Below, one piece after another: positions 26,194 to 35,616 of a stretch of DNA of 64,000 bases; position 1 is the stretch's first letter, and each line of letters opens with the position of its first letter. The notes beneath the pieces are model-generated. The model did no database searches, had not been told where the DNA came from, and saw nothing but the letters and a program-made list of their open reading frames with translations. This stretch comes from an uncultured Alistipes sp. (lineage in GTDB: Bacteria; Bacteroidota; Bacteroidia; Bacteroidales; Rikenellaceae): NCBI GenBank assembly GCA_944321955.1, contig CALUNG010000013.1:1-64000 (forward strand), written 5' to 3'. The position numbers and the translations under genes are program-made.

Positions 26194-27070
26194 AGCCGAA
26201 GACCACCAGCACCATTCCGACAAATATGAGGGCTGCCGCGATGATGTTTTCGCGGTCGAGCCGCTCCTGATGCCGCAACAGCGCCAGAGCCGTAGCCACG
26301 ACCGGCTGTATGTAGCGGTAGAGGGCCGTATGCACCGATGTCAGCTTTTCGGTGCCGCGATAGAGCAGGTACATCGGCAGCACCGTACCCAACAGCAGTA
26401 TGTAGGCCAGTTCGGCCATGGCCTGAATCGGCAGGCGCAGAAAATAGGTAGACGAGACGTACCGCCAGAAGAAGGGCGCCGTGATGCACAACCCGATGAT
26501 ATAGTACCATCCCATCACCACCAGCGTACCGAGATGCCTCAGCTGCGGCTTGATGATAACCGTATTGACGGCTATCGCCACGACGGCCGCCAGCACCAGC
26601 GCATTGCCGTAACCCTCGCTGCCGCGCACGATGACCATACCCTTGTTGAATATCAGCACCGCCGCACCTGCAAGAGCAAGCACCACACCTGCCACACGGG
26701 CGAACGAAAGGCGGCTGCGACCTATGGCATGTGCCGCTATAAGGGTGAATGCCGGACCGAGAGTCGCGATCGTCGATGCATCGATCGGGTTGGTATGCGA
26801 CGCACCCCACAGCAACATGTACATCCACCCGTAGATCACCAGAAGGGCCACGACGAAGACACGCCGGAATTCGCGCCACGTTATGCGGTACGAACGTCGT
26901 GAGAAGATTGCGAACGGAATGAAGAAGAGTGCCGACACCAGCACCTGCAACATGAATATCTGCCGGAAGTCGAGGTAGTAGCTCGTCAGCGACACATAGA
27001 ACGAGAAGTTGGCGCCGAACAGCAGGTTGGCGCAGACGAGGTCCCAGTTATATCGGAATTTGCCTGCCAT
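26114..27070 (-). CDS. DMT-superfamily transporter with two EamA domains
   Basis: 318 residues with ten hydrophobic segments in two homologous halves (about 10-140 and 155-295), as in EamA/DMT metabolite exporters. Typical segments are CANLLFGANFSFYVSLTSYYLDF and VALLVIYGWMYMLLWGASHTNPIDASTIATLGPAFTLIAA, the latter close to the family's conserved half-repeat. It sits in the inner membrane; the substrate (amino acid, nucleobase or other metabolite) cannot be told. The C-terminal tail (SSSSNATRREPEPTAGDG) is polar and lies in the 80-base overlap with the convergent thioesterase gene. Confidence 0.88.
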   Translation of the reverse strand: MAGKFRYNWDLVCANLLFGANFSFYVSLTSYYLDFRQIFMLQVLVSALFFIPFAIFSRRSYRITWREFRRVFVVALLVIYGWMYMLLWGASHTNPIDASTIATLGPAFTLIAAHAIGRSRLSFARVAGVVLALAGAAVLIFNKGMVIVRGSEGYGNALVLAAVVAIAVNTVIIKPQLRHLGTLVVMGWYYIIGLCITAPFFWRYVSSTYFLRLPIQAMAELAYILLLGTVLPMYLLYRGTEKLTSVHTALYRYIQPVVATALALLRHQERLDRENIIAAALIFVGMVLVVFGFSRSSSSNATRREPEPTAGDGNRTQP

Positions 27071-27172
27071 TGCAGACTACAGCGGCAAAGTGCATTCCAA
27101 AACGCGCGCTGCAGTCCGCAATCGTTACGATACGGGATATTCGGAGCATCGGCCGAGCGACGTGCCGACACG

Positions 27173-27928
27173 TCACTTGCCCGATATCCAGTCCAGAAAG
27201 TCGGAGGTGCGCGACCGGCTTACGAAGACGTCGAAACCGGCCGGCGGGTTGAGCGATACCTTCAGACGGTTGCTAAGATGTTTGCTGATGTCGCCGATAG
27301 AGTTTATCGAGACCGTACAGTTGCGCGATATGCGGAAGAAACGCCGCGGATCGACTTCGTCCGAAACGGCGTCGAGCGACATGTCCATGACATAGCGTTT
27401 GCCCTCGTTCGTCACCAGAAATGTACTCTTGTCCTCGGAGTAGAAATAGGCCACGTCTTCGCTGCGGACTATTATGATCCTGTCGCCCAGCCGCATTATG
27501 AAGCGCGGGCGATATGTCGGTTCGCCTCCCACGAGTATCTCGCGCAACGCTTCGATATCCATCGGGCGACGTGCCGCCGCACGACAGCGATCGATGGCGC
27601 TGCGCAGTTCGTCCGGATCGACCGGTTTGAGCAGGTAGTCGATGCTGTGCACGCGGAAAGCCTTCAGGGCATAGTTGTCGTAGGCCGTGGTGATTATGAC
27701 CGGCGCCGAGATCTCAACCTGGTCGAATATGTCGAAACACATGCCGTCCGACAGCTCCACATCCATGAATATCACGTCCGGAACGGCGTGTCCTTCGGAG
27801 AACCAGCGGACGCTCGACCGCACCGAATCGAAGATGGCGATCACCTCGACATCCCCGCAACCGCGTTCCAGAGCCCGTCGCAGATTGATCTGCGCAGGGA
27901 CTTCGTCTTCTATTATTACGGCTTTCAT
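27173..27928 (-). CDS. LytTR-family response regulator
   Basis: 251 residues. A receiver domain (about 1-120) has the acidic pocket IEDE, phosphoacceptor Asp56 in IFMDVEL, Thr in ITTAYD and Lys in YLLKPVD. A LytTR DNA-binding domain fills about 145-250 (FIMRLGDRIIIVRSEDVAYFYSEDK, RRFFRISRNCTVSINSI). LytTR proteins bind pairs of 9-10 bp direct repeats about 21 bp apart. Such repeats lie upstream of the divergent starch locus (29390-29441). Its ATG overlaps the kinase stop by 4 bases (ATGA), so the two are coupled. Confidence 0.95.
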   Translation of the reverse strand: MKAVIIEDEVPAQINLRRALERGCGDVEVIAIFDSVRSSVRWFSEGHAVPDVIFMDVELSDGMCFDIFDQVEISAPVIITTAYDNYALKAFRVHSIDYLLKPVDPDELRSAIDRCRAAARRPMDIEALREILVGGEPTYRPRFIMRLGDRIIIVRSEDVAYFYSEDKSTFLVTNEGKRYVMDMSLDAVSDEVDPRRFFRISRNCTVSINSIGDISKHLSNRLKVSLNPPAGFDVFVSRSRTSDFLDWISGK

Positions 27929-29307
27929 AACGCTTGCAGCAATGGCAGTTTGACAATGAATTCGGTTTTCGTTTGTTCGACGACAATATCGCGGCCCGAG
28001 ACATCCTCATATTGCTGGCCGATGTTCTTGAGGCCGAGACCCGTCGATTCGCGGCCGCTTATACGCGGCTGCAGGTTGTTGCTGACCACCAGCATGTCGC
28101 CTCGGTCGGCAATGGTTACCGTCAGCGGCTGTTGCGGCCCGACGATATTGTGTTTGGTGGCATTCTCGACAAGCATCTGCACCGAACACGGAATCACAAG
28201 AAACCCCATGGCCTCTTTCGAGATCCTGATATTCACCGAAAGTCCCTCGGCAAAACGTTCGTGCAGCAGATCGATGTACATGCGCACGAAGGTCATCTCC
28301 TCATCCAGAGGCACGATCTGCTTGGCCTCGTTGCGGAGCATGTAACGGTACATGCCGGCAAGTTTGCGGATGAAGGCGCTGGCCCGTTCACAGTTGCCCT
28401 CCTCGACCAGATAGTCGAGAATGTTGAGCGAATTGAAGAGGAAATGCGGATTTATCTGTTGTTTGAGTGTGTTGTACTGATACAGAGCCTTGTGGCGGCG
28501 GTCGCGTTCGTCGAGCAGTTTCATGCGCGTAATGACGACATAACGTATGAGCAGCAACAGCGCAAAGACGACCACGCATACGGGCAGCATCACAAGATAG
28601 AGACGCAATATGGCGTTGCGGTCCATGACGGCACCGTTACCCGACGGAAAATTGTAGTATGCGAAGAGCGACACGACCAACGTCAACAGCAACAACGACA
28701 ACACTACAAGCAGCACATAGGTCTTCGGATACGAAACACGCAGACGAGAGGGAAAGCTGACAAGCATGATGCATCCGCCGAACAGCGTGACGATGGCAAA
28801 GGTGTTAGACAACAGACGCCGAACCTCGACCCAAACGTTCATCGACGAGAAGAACGGAGCATTGAACAGCTGGACGTATGTTATGCGGATGATCATGATG
28901 GCGGCTGCCACCGTAATGATCATCGGGGTATTGATATAGCGTATCGGCATACCCGCAGGCTGTGACTTGAACAGCGAGACGGCATATGTCATCCATCCGA
29001 GCAGTTCGGTGACCAGCGCCGTCGTAATCGTCGGTGCGGCCGTTCCGTCACCGATAATGCGGCCGATGAGCTTTGCCCCGTACACGCCCAGTCCATAGCC
29101 GATGAAACAGCCCAAAAGGGCAAGCGCCGCAATGACCTCGACCTGCAGGTTGCGGCGTATGGCAATGATCGCGATCATAAGGATCGTGAGCAGCGTCAGC
29201 GGCACATCGTCGACATAATCGAACGTACGGCTCAGTATAACCACAAGGGCATGGGCCAATGCAAAGGCATGTATCAGAAAATCGATCCTGAGGCGGTATT
29301 CTCCCAT
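27925..29307 (-). CDS. LytS-type sensor histidine kinase
   Basis: 460 residues from ATG at 29307. An in-frame ATG at 29367 is ruled out by the promoter at 29329-29359. The first 260 residues are mostly hydrophobic, about seven or eight membrane helices, without an obvious periplasmic sensor domain. The kinase part starts with LKQQINPHFLFNSLNILDYL, with phosphoacceptor His288, and continues with an N box (MLVENATKHNIV) and a G box (STGLGLKNIGQQYED), as in the His_kinase/LytS family. The signal is probably perceived in or near the membrane. Cotranscribed with the LytTR regulator and divergent from the MFS-SusCD locus. Confidence 0.93.
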   Translation of the reverse strand: MGEYRLRIDFLIHAFALAHALVVILSRTFDYVDDVPLTLLTILMIAIIAIRRNLQVEVIAALALLGCFIGYGLGVYGAKLIGRIIGDGTAAPTITTALVTELLGWMTYAVSLFKSQPAGMPIRYINTPMIITVAAAIMIIRITYVQLFNAPFFSSMNVWVEVRRLLSNTFAIVTLFGGCIMLVSFPSRLRVSYPKTYVLLVVLSLLLLTLVVSLFAYYNFPSGNGAVMDRNAILRLYLVMLPVCVVVFALLLLIRYVVITRMKLLDERDRRHKALYQYNTLKQQINPHFLFNSLNILDYLVEEGNCERASAFIRKLAGMYRYMLRNEAKQIVPLDEEMTFVRMYIDLLHERFAEGLSVNIRISKEAMGFLVIPCSVQMLVENATKHNIVGPQQPLTVTIADRGDMLVVSNNLQPRISGRESTGLGLKNIGQQYEDVSGRDIVVEQTKTEFIVKLPLLQAL

Positions 29308-29328
29308 GGTCCGGACATTGAATTGTAT

Positions 29329-29359
29329 CAAAATTACTAAAAAACTGCATAAATACAAA
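29329..29359 (-). promoter_or_regulatory. Consensus promoter of the LytS/LytTR operon
   Basis: On the minus strand TTTG (plus-strand CAAA, 29356-29359), 19 bp, then TAATTTTG (plus-strand 29329-29336). Both boxes match fully. The transcript would start near 29323, giving a leader of about 15 bases. Confidence 0.8.
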
Positions 29360-29367
29360 ATCGCCAC

Positions 29368-29441
29368 GCTCTTTTCGGCAACGGAATATGCTCTTCGTCG
29401 AACAAATTACGCAACTCGTCATGCAAATACGGCAACTCGTC
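29368..29441. repeat. Phased direct repeats, putative LytTR operators
   Basis: gcaactcgtc occurs exactly at 29411-29420 and 29432-29441, a start-to-start distance of 21 bp. A third copy, gctcttcgtc (29390-29399, 7 of 10 identical), lies exactly 21 bp further upstream. A fourth, weak one (gctcttttcg, 29368-29377) lies 22 bp beyond. The array fills the space between the -33 boxes of the kinase promoter and the starch-locus promoter. LytTR regulators (AgrA, AlgR and relatives) are known to bind direct repeats with about this spacing. Confidence 0.7.
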
Positions 29442-29449
29442 GCCGAAAG

Positions 29450-29481
29450 GTTGTCTTTTTCATAATATATTATAAAATTTG
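29450..29481 (+). promoter_or_regulatory. Near-consensus promoter of the starch locus
   Basis: GTTG (29450-29453), 20 bp, then AAAATTTG (29474-29481). Each box has one mismatch to TTTG and TAnnTTTG, as expected for a promoter that needs an activator. The nearest direct repeat ends 8 bp upstream of the -33 box. Confidence 0.55.
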
Positions 29482-29518
29482 TATAGACCAAACCTGAAAA
29501 CAACCTGAACAACCGCCT

Positions 29519-30829
29519 ATGGATAAACCCGACCTCTCTTTCTGGAGAATTTGGAACCTCAGCTTCGGATTCATGGGAGTGCAGATAGGATACTCCCTGC
29601 AGAATTCCAATACCTCCACCATATTCGAATCGTTGGGAGCCGACGTCCACCAGTTGAGCTACTTCTGGCTTGCGGCACCGCTCGCCGGACTTGTCGTGCA
29701 ACCGCTCGTGGGACTCTTCTCCGACAAGACATGGACCCGTCTTGGCCGCCGCATACCGTTTATTCTCGGCGGAGCCATCGTCTCGGCCATATCCCTGGCC
29801 CTGATGCCCAACGCCCCGGCACTGCTTTCGTTCGCGCCGCTGGCCATGGGTGCATTCATACTGCTCTTCATGGACCTCTCGTTCAACGTTACGATGCAGC
29901 CGTTCCGCGCACTGGTGGCCGACATGCTCAACGACCGCCAGAAGACCACGGGATACGTCGTGCAGACATTCCTCATAAATCTCGGAGCTGTCATCGGGGC
30001 CGTACTGCCGCTGCTGCTGACGCATCTGGGCGTCTCCGACGCCACGGCCGAAGGCCGCGTCTCGGACCATATAGCATACTCTTATTATATAGGGGGAGCC
30101 GTACTGCTGCTGACCGTGCTGGTCACTTCGTTCAAAACAAAAGAGTACCCGCCCGAAAAGTTCGCCGAGTACAACCATGAAGAGACCGACACTCCCCATG
30201 AAGGCAAATCGTCATTCATGGAGCTGCTGCGCGATATCCCGCGCGTAATGCTGCAACTCGGCGTTGTGCAGTTCTTCTCATGGGCCGCACTGTTCCTGAT
30301 GTGGACATACCTCAAGCCTGCCATAACCGGCAGCGTCACCGACCACTTCACGGGCGAACTGCTCGGCGACGGCGCCACCCAGACTTGGGTCGGCGTACTC
30401 AACGGCACCTATCCCATACCGGCATGCATCGCCTCGCTCTTCATCGGAGGCATCGCCGCCCGCTACGGCAACAAAATCGTATATGCCGTGTCGCTGCTCT
30501 TCGGCGCGGCCGGATTCGCCGGTCTCTGCCTGCTGCACGACCAGTACATGCTGATGATACCGATGACAGGCATCGGCATAGCATGGGCAGCAATTCTGGC
30601 GATGCCGTACGCCATTCTGTCACGCGCGGTGGAGCCGCGGCGCATGGGCCTCTACATGGGAATATTCAACTTCACCATCACGATCCCTCAGATCGCGATA
30701 GGCCTTACCGGCGGCATCATCATCAAGTACGTCTTCGGCTCCAATCCCGTAGCCATGATCGCCCTGGCCGGAGTATTCATGCTTCTGGCTGCCGTATCCG
30801 TATTTTTCGTAAACGAAAGCAGGGAGTAA
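29519..30829 (+). CDS. MFS sugar transporter, SLC45/GPH-like, probable maltose/maltodextrin importer
   Basis: 436 residues, about 12 membrane helices. The start (LSFWRIWNLSFGFMGVQIGYSLQNSNTSTIFESLGA) and the loop LVGLFSDKTWTRLGRRIPFILGG are typical of Bacteroidota SLC45-like transporters in maltose loci. It would carry maltose or short maltodextrins across the inner membrane by symport. It is the first gene of the starch locus, 62 bases before susC with no promoter box between them, so it is probably cotranscribed with susCDE. Substrate assignment rests on the context. Confidence 0.85.
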   Translation: MDKPDLSFWRIWNLSFGFMGVQIGYSLQNSNTSTIFESLGADVHQLSYFWLAAPLAGLVVQPLVGLFSDKTWTRLGRRIPFILGGAIVSAISLALMPNAPALLSFAPLAMGAFILLFMDLSFNVTMQPFRALVADMLNDRQKTTGYVVQTFLINLGAVIGAVLPLLLTHLGVSDATAEGRVSDHIAYSYYIGGAVLLLTVLVTSFKTKEYPPEKFAEYNHEETDTPHEGKSSFMELLRDIPRVMLQLGVVQFFSWAALFLMWTYLKPAITGSVTDHFTGELLGDGATQTWVGVLNGTYPIPACIASLFIGGIAARYGNKIVYAVSLLFGAAGFAGLCLLHDQYMLMIPMTGIGIAWAAILAMPYAILSRAVEPRRMGLYMGIFNFTITIPQIAIGLTGGIIIKYVFGSNPVAMIALAGVFMLLAAVSVFFVNESRE

Positions 30830-30891
30830 ACCCTTCCCTCGAACCTGAACCATAAAACACCAACTTTAATCAACTAACACAAAATGCTACT

Positions 30892-33800
30892 ATGAAAAAA
30901 CTTTGGCTATTATGTGCGGGTATACTGCTCGCAGCAGCGCTTACCCCCCCCCGCGGGTTTGCCCAAGACGGCAAATTCGAAGTCACGGGAGTCGTAGTCG
31001 ACACCCAGGGTATGCCTGTCGTCGGTGCTACCGTATATGAAAAGGGCACCACCAACGGAACGACAACCAATGCCGAAGGTTCGTACACGATTGATGTAAC
31101 GAGCAACAGCTCGGTGGTCGAGATCAGCTTCATAGGCTACAAGACCGTCGAATATGTCGCATCGTCGACAGAACTCAAGCGCGTAGTGCTCACCGAAGAC
31201 GCGCTCGCCATGGACGATGTCGTAGTCATCGGTTACGGTACCGTCAAGAAGAAGGACGCTACGGGTTCGGTCGCCACGGTCAAGGCCGACCAGCTCAACA
31301 AGGGCCTCATCTCGTCGCCGGCAGACCTGCTGCGCGGCAAGAGCGCCGGTATCGTGGTTACGCAGGGCGACGGACAGCCCGGTTCGGCCCCGACGATACG
31401 TATCCGCGGCGGTTCGTCGCTGAAGGCGTCGAACGACCCGCTCATCGTGATCGACGGCCTGCCCGTGACCAACTCGACGATTTCGGGTGTCAGCAACCCC
31501 CTGAGCGCCATCAACCCCAGCGACATCGAGTCGTTCACTGTCCTCAAGGACGCATCGGCAACGGCCATCTACGGTTCGCGTGCATCGAACGGCGTCATCA
31601 TCATCACCACCAAGAGCGGTTCGAAGCGCGACTCGGGCGTTCCCCACGTATCGGTGGACTTCACCACCTCGGTCAGCACCAACACCAAGTTCGTCGACGT
31701 GATGACGGGCGACGAGATGCGTGACGCCATACGCAACTGGGCAAGCGCGGGCGAGGAGAGCGACGCATACAAGGCTCTCGGCACGGCCAACACCGACTGG
31801 CAGCGCGAAATCTACCGCACAGCCATCAGCTACGACCTCAACGCCTCGCTTTACGGCAACGTACGCATGGGCGAGCACAACTACATGCCCTACCGCGTAT
31901 CGGCCGGATACCTCAACCAGGACGGTATCCTCAAGACGTCGGGCATGGAGCGCGAGACCGTATCGCTCAACCTCAACCCCATTCTCATGGACGAGCACAT
32001 CAACATCAACCTCAACGGCAAGTTCATGAACATGGACAACAACTTCGCGAACCAGAGCGCCGTCGGTGCCGCCGTGAAGTATGACCCGACACAGACCGTC
32101 TACGACGAGAACGGACTCAACGGATACACATGGTGGAACAACGGCAAGGGCACCACAACGCTCGACAACTGCAACACCATGGCCGTGCAGAACCCCGTGG
32201 CCCTGCTCAACGACAAGATCGACAAGGCCAACGCCAAACGCTTCATAGGCAACGCCCAGATACAGTACAAGGTTCACGGGCTGGAGGATCTGACCCTCAA
32301 CCTCAACCTCGGTATGGACTACGTAAACTCGAAGGGTACGGTCGACATACGGCCCAACTCCGAGTTGTCTTACCACAACAAGCAGGAGTCCGGAACCGGA
32401 AGCCACAACGATTATACGCAGGAGAAGATGGACCAGACTCTGGAGACCTATCTCAACTACGCCAAGACCATCAACAAGCACTCGTTCGGCATCATGGCCG
32501 GTTACTCGTGGCAGCACTTCTACACCGAAGGGTTCACGCACACTGTGACGGCCGACGGCTCGAACATCGACCTGGTGGCACCCAAGACGACCAAGACCGA
32601 GAACTACCTGGTTTCATTCTTCGGACGCGCCAATTACAGCTATGACGACCGCTACATGGTTACGGCCACGGTACGTTACGACGGCACCTCGCGCTTCAAG
32701 AACAACAAGTGGGGACTCTTCCCGTCAGTGGCATTTGGCTGGAACATCGCCCGTGAGGAGTTCCTGCGCGACAACCCGACACTGTCGACGCTGAAGCTCC
32801 GACTGAGCTGGGGTCAGACCGGCCAGCAGGACGTCGGCAGCGACTATCCCTCTATCGCCACCTACTACCTCAACACCGACGCCAGCCAGTATATTTTCGG
32901 CACTGAGTTCATAGCCCCGATCATTCCAAGAGGCTATAACGAGGACCTCAAGTGGGAGACCACGACCACATACAACGCCGGTATCGACTACGGATTCCTC
33001 CGCGGACGAATCTACGGATCGGTCGACTACTATTACCGCAAGACCACCGACCTGCTCAACTACACGCCCGTGGCTGCAGGTTCGAACCTCACGAACTACC
33101 TCGACGCCAACATCGGAACACTGATCAACCAGGGTGTCGAATTCGATATCAACGCCGTGGCCGTACAGACCCGCGACTGGTACTGGAACATAGGCTTCAA
33201 CGCCGCATGGAACCAGAACAAGATCACCAAGCTGACCACCAATGACAGTGAAGAATACCGCGGCGTGGCAACCGGAGGCATCTCCGGCGGAACCGGCAAC
33301 AACATACAGCGCTACATGTACGGCTACCCCATCAACTCGTTCTACGTTTACCAGCAGATCTACGACGAGAACGGCAAACCGATCGAGGGTGCATACGTGG
33401 ACCGCAACGGCGACGGCAAGATCGACGACAAGGACATGTACTGCTGCAAGAAGGCCGCCCCGGACGTTACCATCGGCTTCAACACGCAGGTATCGTGGCG
33501 CAACCTGACGCTGTCGATGTCGGCACACGCCAACCTCGGCAACTACGTCTACAACAACGTCAAGTCCGACGGCGAGTACCTGGCCGACCTCTATACCAAC
33601 AACTTCGTGAACAACCGCGTCGGCACGGCCCTGGAAACCAACTTCCGCAGCAATGCGCAGTACTTCTCGGACTACTATCTCGAGAACGCCTCGTTCCTCA
33701 AGATCGACAACATCACGCTGAGCTACCGCATCAAGCTCTGCAACGCACTGGACCGCGACATGAACCTCGACGTCTTCGCCACGGTACAGAACGTCTGCAC

Positions 33801-33906
33801 GATTACCAAGTACAGCGGCATCGATCCCGAAATCTTCTCGGGTATAGACAACAACCTCTATCCCCGTCCCCGTACCTACATCATCGGCGTCAAGTTCAAC
33901 TTCTAA
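30892..33906 (+). CDS. susC: SusC/RagA-family TonB-dependent transporter for starch oligosaccharides
   Basis: 1004 residues. Signal peptide to about 24-25 (GFAQ). A carboxypeptidase-like domain follows (about 27-105, VTGVVVDTQGMPVVGATVYEKG), then the SusC signature (DDVVVIGYGTVKKKDATGSV), a plug (LLRGKSAGIVV..., ASATAIYGSRASNGVIIITTK) and a 22-strand-type barrel ending YPRPRTYIIGVKFNF. It imports maltooligosaccharides through the outer membrane with SusD as lid, powered by TonB. A run of nine C lies in the end of the signal-peptide coding region (30954-30962). The following susD is 40 bases away. Confidence 0.95.
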   Translation: MKKLWLLCAGILLAAALTPPRGFAQDGKFEVTGVVVDTQGMPVVGATVYEKGTTNGTTTNAEGSYTIDVTSNSSVVEISFIGYKTVEYVASSTELKRVVLTEDALAMDDVVVIGYGTVKKKDATGSVATVKADQLNKGLISSPADLLRGKSAGIVVTQGDGQPGSAPTIRIRGGSSLKASNDPLIVIDGLPVTNSTISGVSNPLSAINPSDIESFTVLKDASATAIYGSRASNGVIIITTKSGSKRDSGVPHVSVDFTTSVSTNTKFVDVMTGDEMRDAIRNWASAGEESDAYKALGTANTDWQREIYRTAISYDLNASLYGNVRMGEHNYMPYRVSAGYLNQDGILKTSGMERETVSLNLNPILMDEHININLNGKFMNMDNNFANQSAVGAAVKYDPTQTVYDENGLNGYTWWNNGKGTTTLDNCNTMAVQNPVALLNDKIDKANAKRFIGNAQIQYKVHGLEDLTLNLNLGMDYVNSKGTVDIRPNSELSYHNKQESGTGSHNDYTQEKMDQTLETYLNYAKTINKHSFGIMAGYSWQHFYTEGFTHTVTADGSNIDLVAPKTTKTENYLVSFFGRANYSYDDRYMVTATVRYDGTSRFKNNKWGLFPSVAFGWNIAREEFLRDNPTLSTLKLRLSWGQTGQQDVGSDYPSIATYYLNTDASQYIFGTEFIAPIIPRGYNEDLKWETTTTYNAGIDYGFLRGRIYGSVDYYYRKTTDLLNYTPVAAGSNLTNYLDANIGTLINQGVEFDINAVAVQTRDWYWNIGFNAAWNQNKITKLTTNDSEEYRGVATGGISGGTGNNIQRYMYGYPINSFYVYQQIYDENGKPIEGAYVDRNGDGKIDDKDMYCCKKAAPDVTIGFNTQVSWRNLTLSMSAHANLGNYVYNNVKSDGEYLADLYTNNFVNNRVGTALETNFRSNAQYFSDYYLENASFLKIDNITLSYRIKLCNALDRDMNLDVFATVQNVCTITKYSGIDPEIFSGIDNNLYPRPRTYIIGVKFNF
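30954..30962 (+). repeat. C9 homopolymer inside susC
   Basis: Nine consecutive C encode Thr-Pro-Pro-Arg just before the likely signal-peptide cleavage site. Gain or loss of one base would shift the frame about 23 codons into the gene and abolish SusC. Confidence 0.85.
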
Positions 33907-33946
33907 AAGGCGCGGACAGTCATAACACTCAAAAAAGACCTGAAAT

Positions 33947-35587
33947 ATGAAAAGATACAAAGTAGTTCTGATCACTCTGGCCGCAGCGTTCTCGCTCGGT
34001 TTGAGTTCGTGCGTGAAGGATCTCGACGTCGAACCCATCGATCCGAGCATCACGCTTCCGGAGGACGTCCTCAACACCGAGGAGGCATTCCTCCAGGTAC
34101 TGGCCAAATGCTACCAGGGTCTGGCCTGCTCCGCTTCGGACGGTCCCGACTCCTCGCCCGACATCAGCGGTGTCGACGGCGGTTACGGACAATATGTCCG
34201 CGCCCTCTTCCAGCTGCAGGAGTACACCACCGACGAGGCGGCCGTATGCTGGAACGACGGCAACGTCTACGACCTGCACAATCTTTGCTGGACACCGACC
34301 AACGAGTTCGTAATGGCGATGTACGCCCGCATCTACTTCCAGATAGGACTCTGCAACGAGCTTATCCGCAAGGTCAACGAAAATCCCGCAGGAATCGGCG
34401 AGGACGAATTCCCGATGCAGTCGCGTGAGCAGATCAAGGCCGAGGCCCGTACGCTGCGCGCATTGAGCTACTACCACGCCATCGACATGTTCGGCAATGT
34501 GCCCCACGCACTCGAAACCGACGCCGTAGGATCGGAAGGTCCCGCACAGATCTCGCGTCCAGCCCTCTTCACATGGCTCGAGACAGAACTCAAGAGTCTG
34601 ACCGAGGGCGATGCTCTGCCCGAAATCGGACAGAACGAATACGGCCGTTGCGACAAGGGACTGGCCCTGATGCTGCTGGCGAAGCTCTACCTCAACGCCG
34701 AAGTCTACACCGGAACGCCCAGATGGGCCGAGTGCGCCGACGTATGCTCCAAGCTCATGGACGGCTACTCGCTCCACACTACGGCTGCCGGAACGGTATA
34801 CACTCCCTATCAGGAGCTCTTCTGCGCCGACAACCACCGCTTCACCCTCAATACGACATATCTGGGTGACGAGATCATCTTCGTGGTTCCGCAGGACGGC
34901 ATGAACATCCGTTCGTACGGCGTCACCAACTTCATAACCTTTGCTGCCGCCGGAGGCGACATGGACTGCACGCAGCTGGGCATTTCGTCCGGCTGGGGAG
35001 GCGTCAGCTGCCCGCGCCAGCTCTCCGAACTCTTCGACGACATCAATCAGCGCAAGATATTCTATACCGAATACGGAATCGACATGGAGAAGCTGATGTC
35101 CGAGGACGGCTCGGCCTTCAAGCTCCAGAATTCGGGATACAAGTCGATGAAGTTCAAAAATATCAACATCGACGGTTCGGCCGCACAGCACGCCACCTTC
35201 GTCGATATCGACTTCCCGATGTTCCGTCTGGCCGACGTCTACCTGATGTATGCCGAGTGCAAGTGCCGACTGGCCGGCGGAGGCGAATACTCCGACAACG
35301 ACGGTCGCGACCAGCTCAACGCCGTACGTACGCGCGCCGGACTGCAGGCCGTTGCTTCGTACAACCTGAGGGACATCCTCGATGAACGTGCCCGCGAACT
35401 CTACTACGAGTGCCACCGCCGTTCGGACCTCATCCGCTTCGGTCTGTTCACCTCCGACTCCTACACCTGGGACTGGAAGGGCGGCATCTACGAAGGCCGC
35501 GGCGTGGACGACAAGTACAACCTCTTCCCGCTGCCTGCCGACGACATCAACTCCAACAGCAAGCTTACGCAGAATCCGGGTTACTAA
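33947..35587 (+). CDS. susD: SusD-family starch-binding outer-membrane lipoprotein
   Basis: 546 residues. Lipoprotein signal MKRYKVVLITLAAAFSLGLSSC, lipid on Cys22. The family pattern is present: an N-terminal TPR-like region (LNTEEAFLQVLAKCYQGL), ARIYFQIGLCNELIRKVNE, AEARTLRALSYYHAIDMFGNVP, and the C-terminal LNAVRTRAGLQAV... ILDERARELYYECHRRSDLIRFG with a final NSKLTQNPGY. It caps the SusC barrel and binds the helical form of starch. Start 40 bases after susC. Confidence 0.95.
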   Translation: MKRYKVVLITLAAAFSLGLSSCVKDLDVEPIDPSITLPEDVLNTEEAFLQVLAKCYQGLACSASDGPDSSPDISGVDGGYGQYVRALFQLQEYTTDEAAVCWNDGNVYDLHNLCWTPTNEFVMAMYARIYFQIGLCNELIRKVNENPAGIGEDEFPMQSREQIKAEARTLRALSYYHAIDMFGNVPHALETDAVGSEGPAQISRPALFTWLETELKSLTEGDALPEIGQNEYGRCDKGLALMLLAKLYLNAEVYTGTPRWAECADVCSKLMDGYSLHTTAAGTVYTPYQELFCADNHRFTLNTTYLGDEIIFVVPQDGMNIRSYGVTNFITFAAAGGDMDCTQLGISSGWGGVSCPRQLSELFDDINQRKIFYTEYGIDMEKLMSEDGSAFKLQNSGYKSMKFKNINIDGSAAQHATFVDIDFPMFRLADVYLMYAECKCRLAGGGEYSDNDGRDQLNAVRTRAGLQAVASYNLRDILDERARELYYECHRRSDLIRFGLFTSDSYTWDWKGGIYEGRGVDDKYNLFPLPADDINSNSKLTQNPGY

Positions 35588-35616
35588 TCATCACACCAAT
35601 CTAAAAAACTTCGAAT

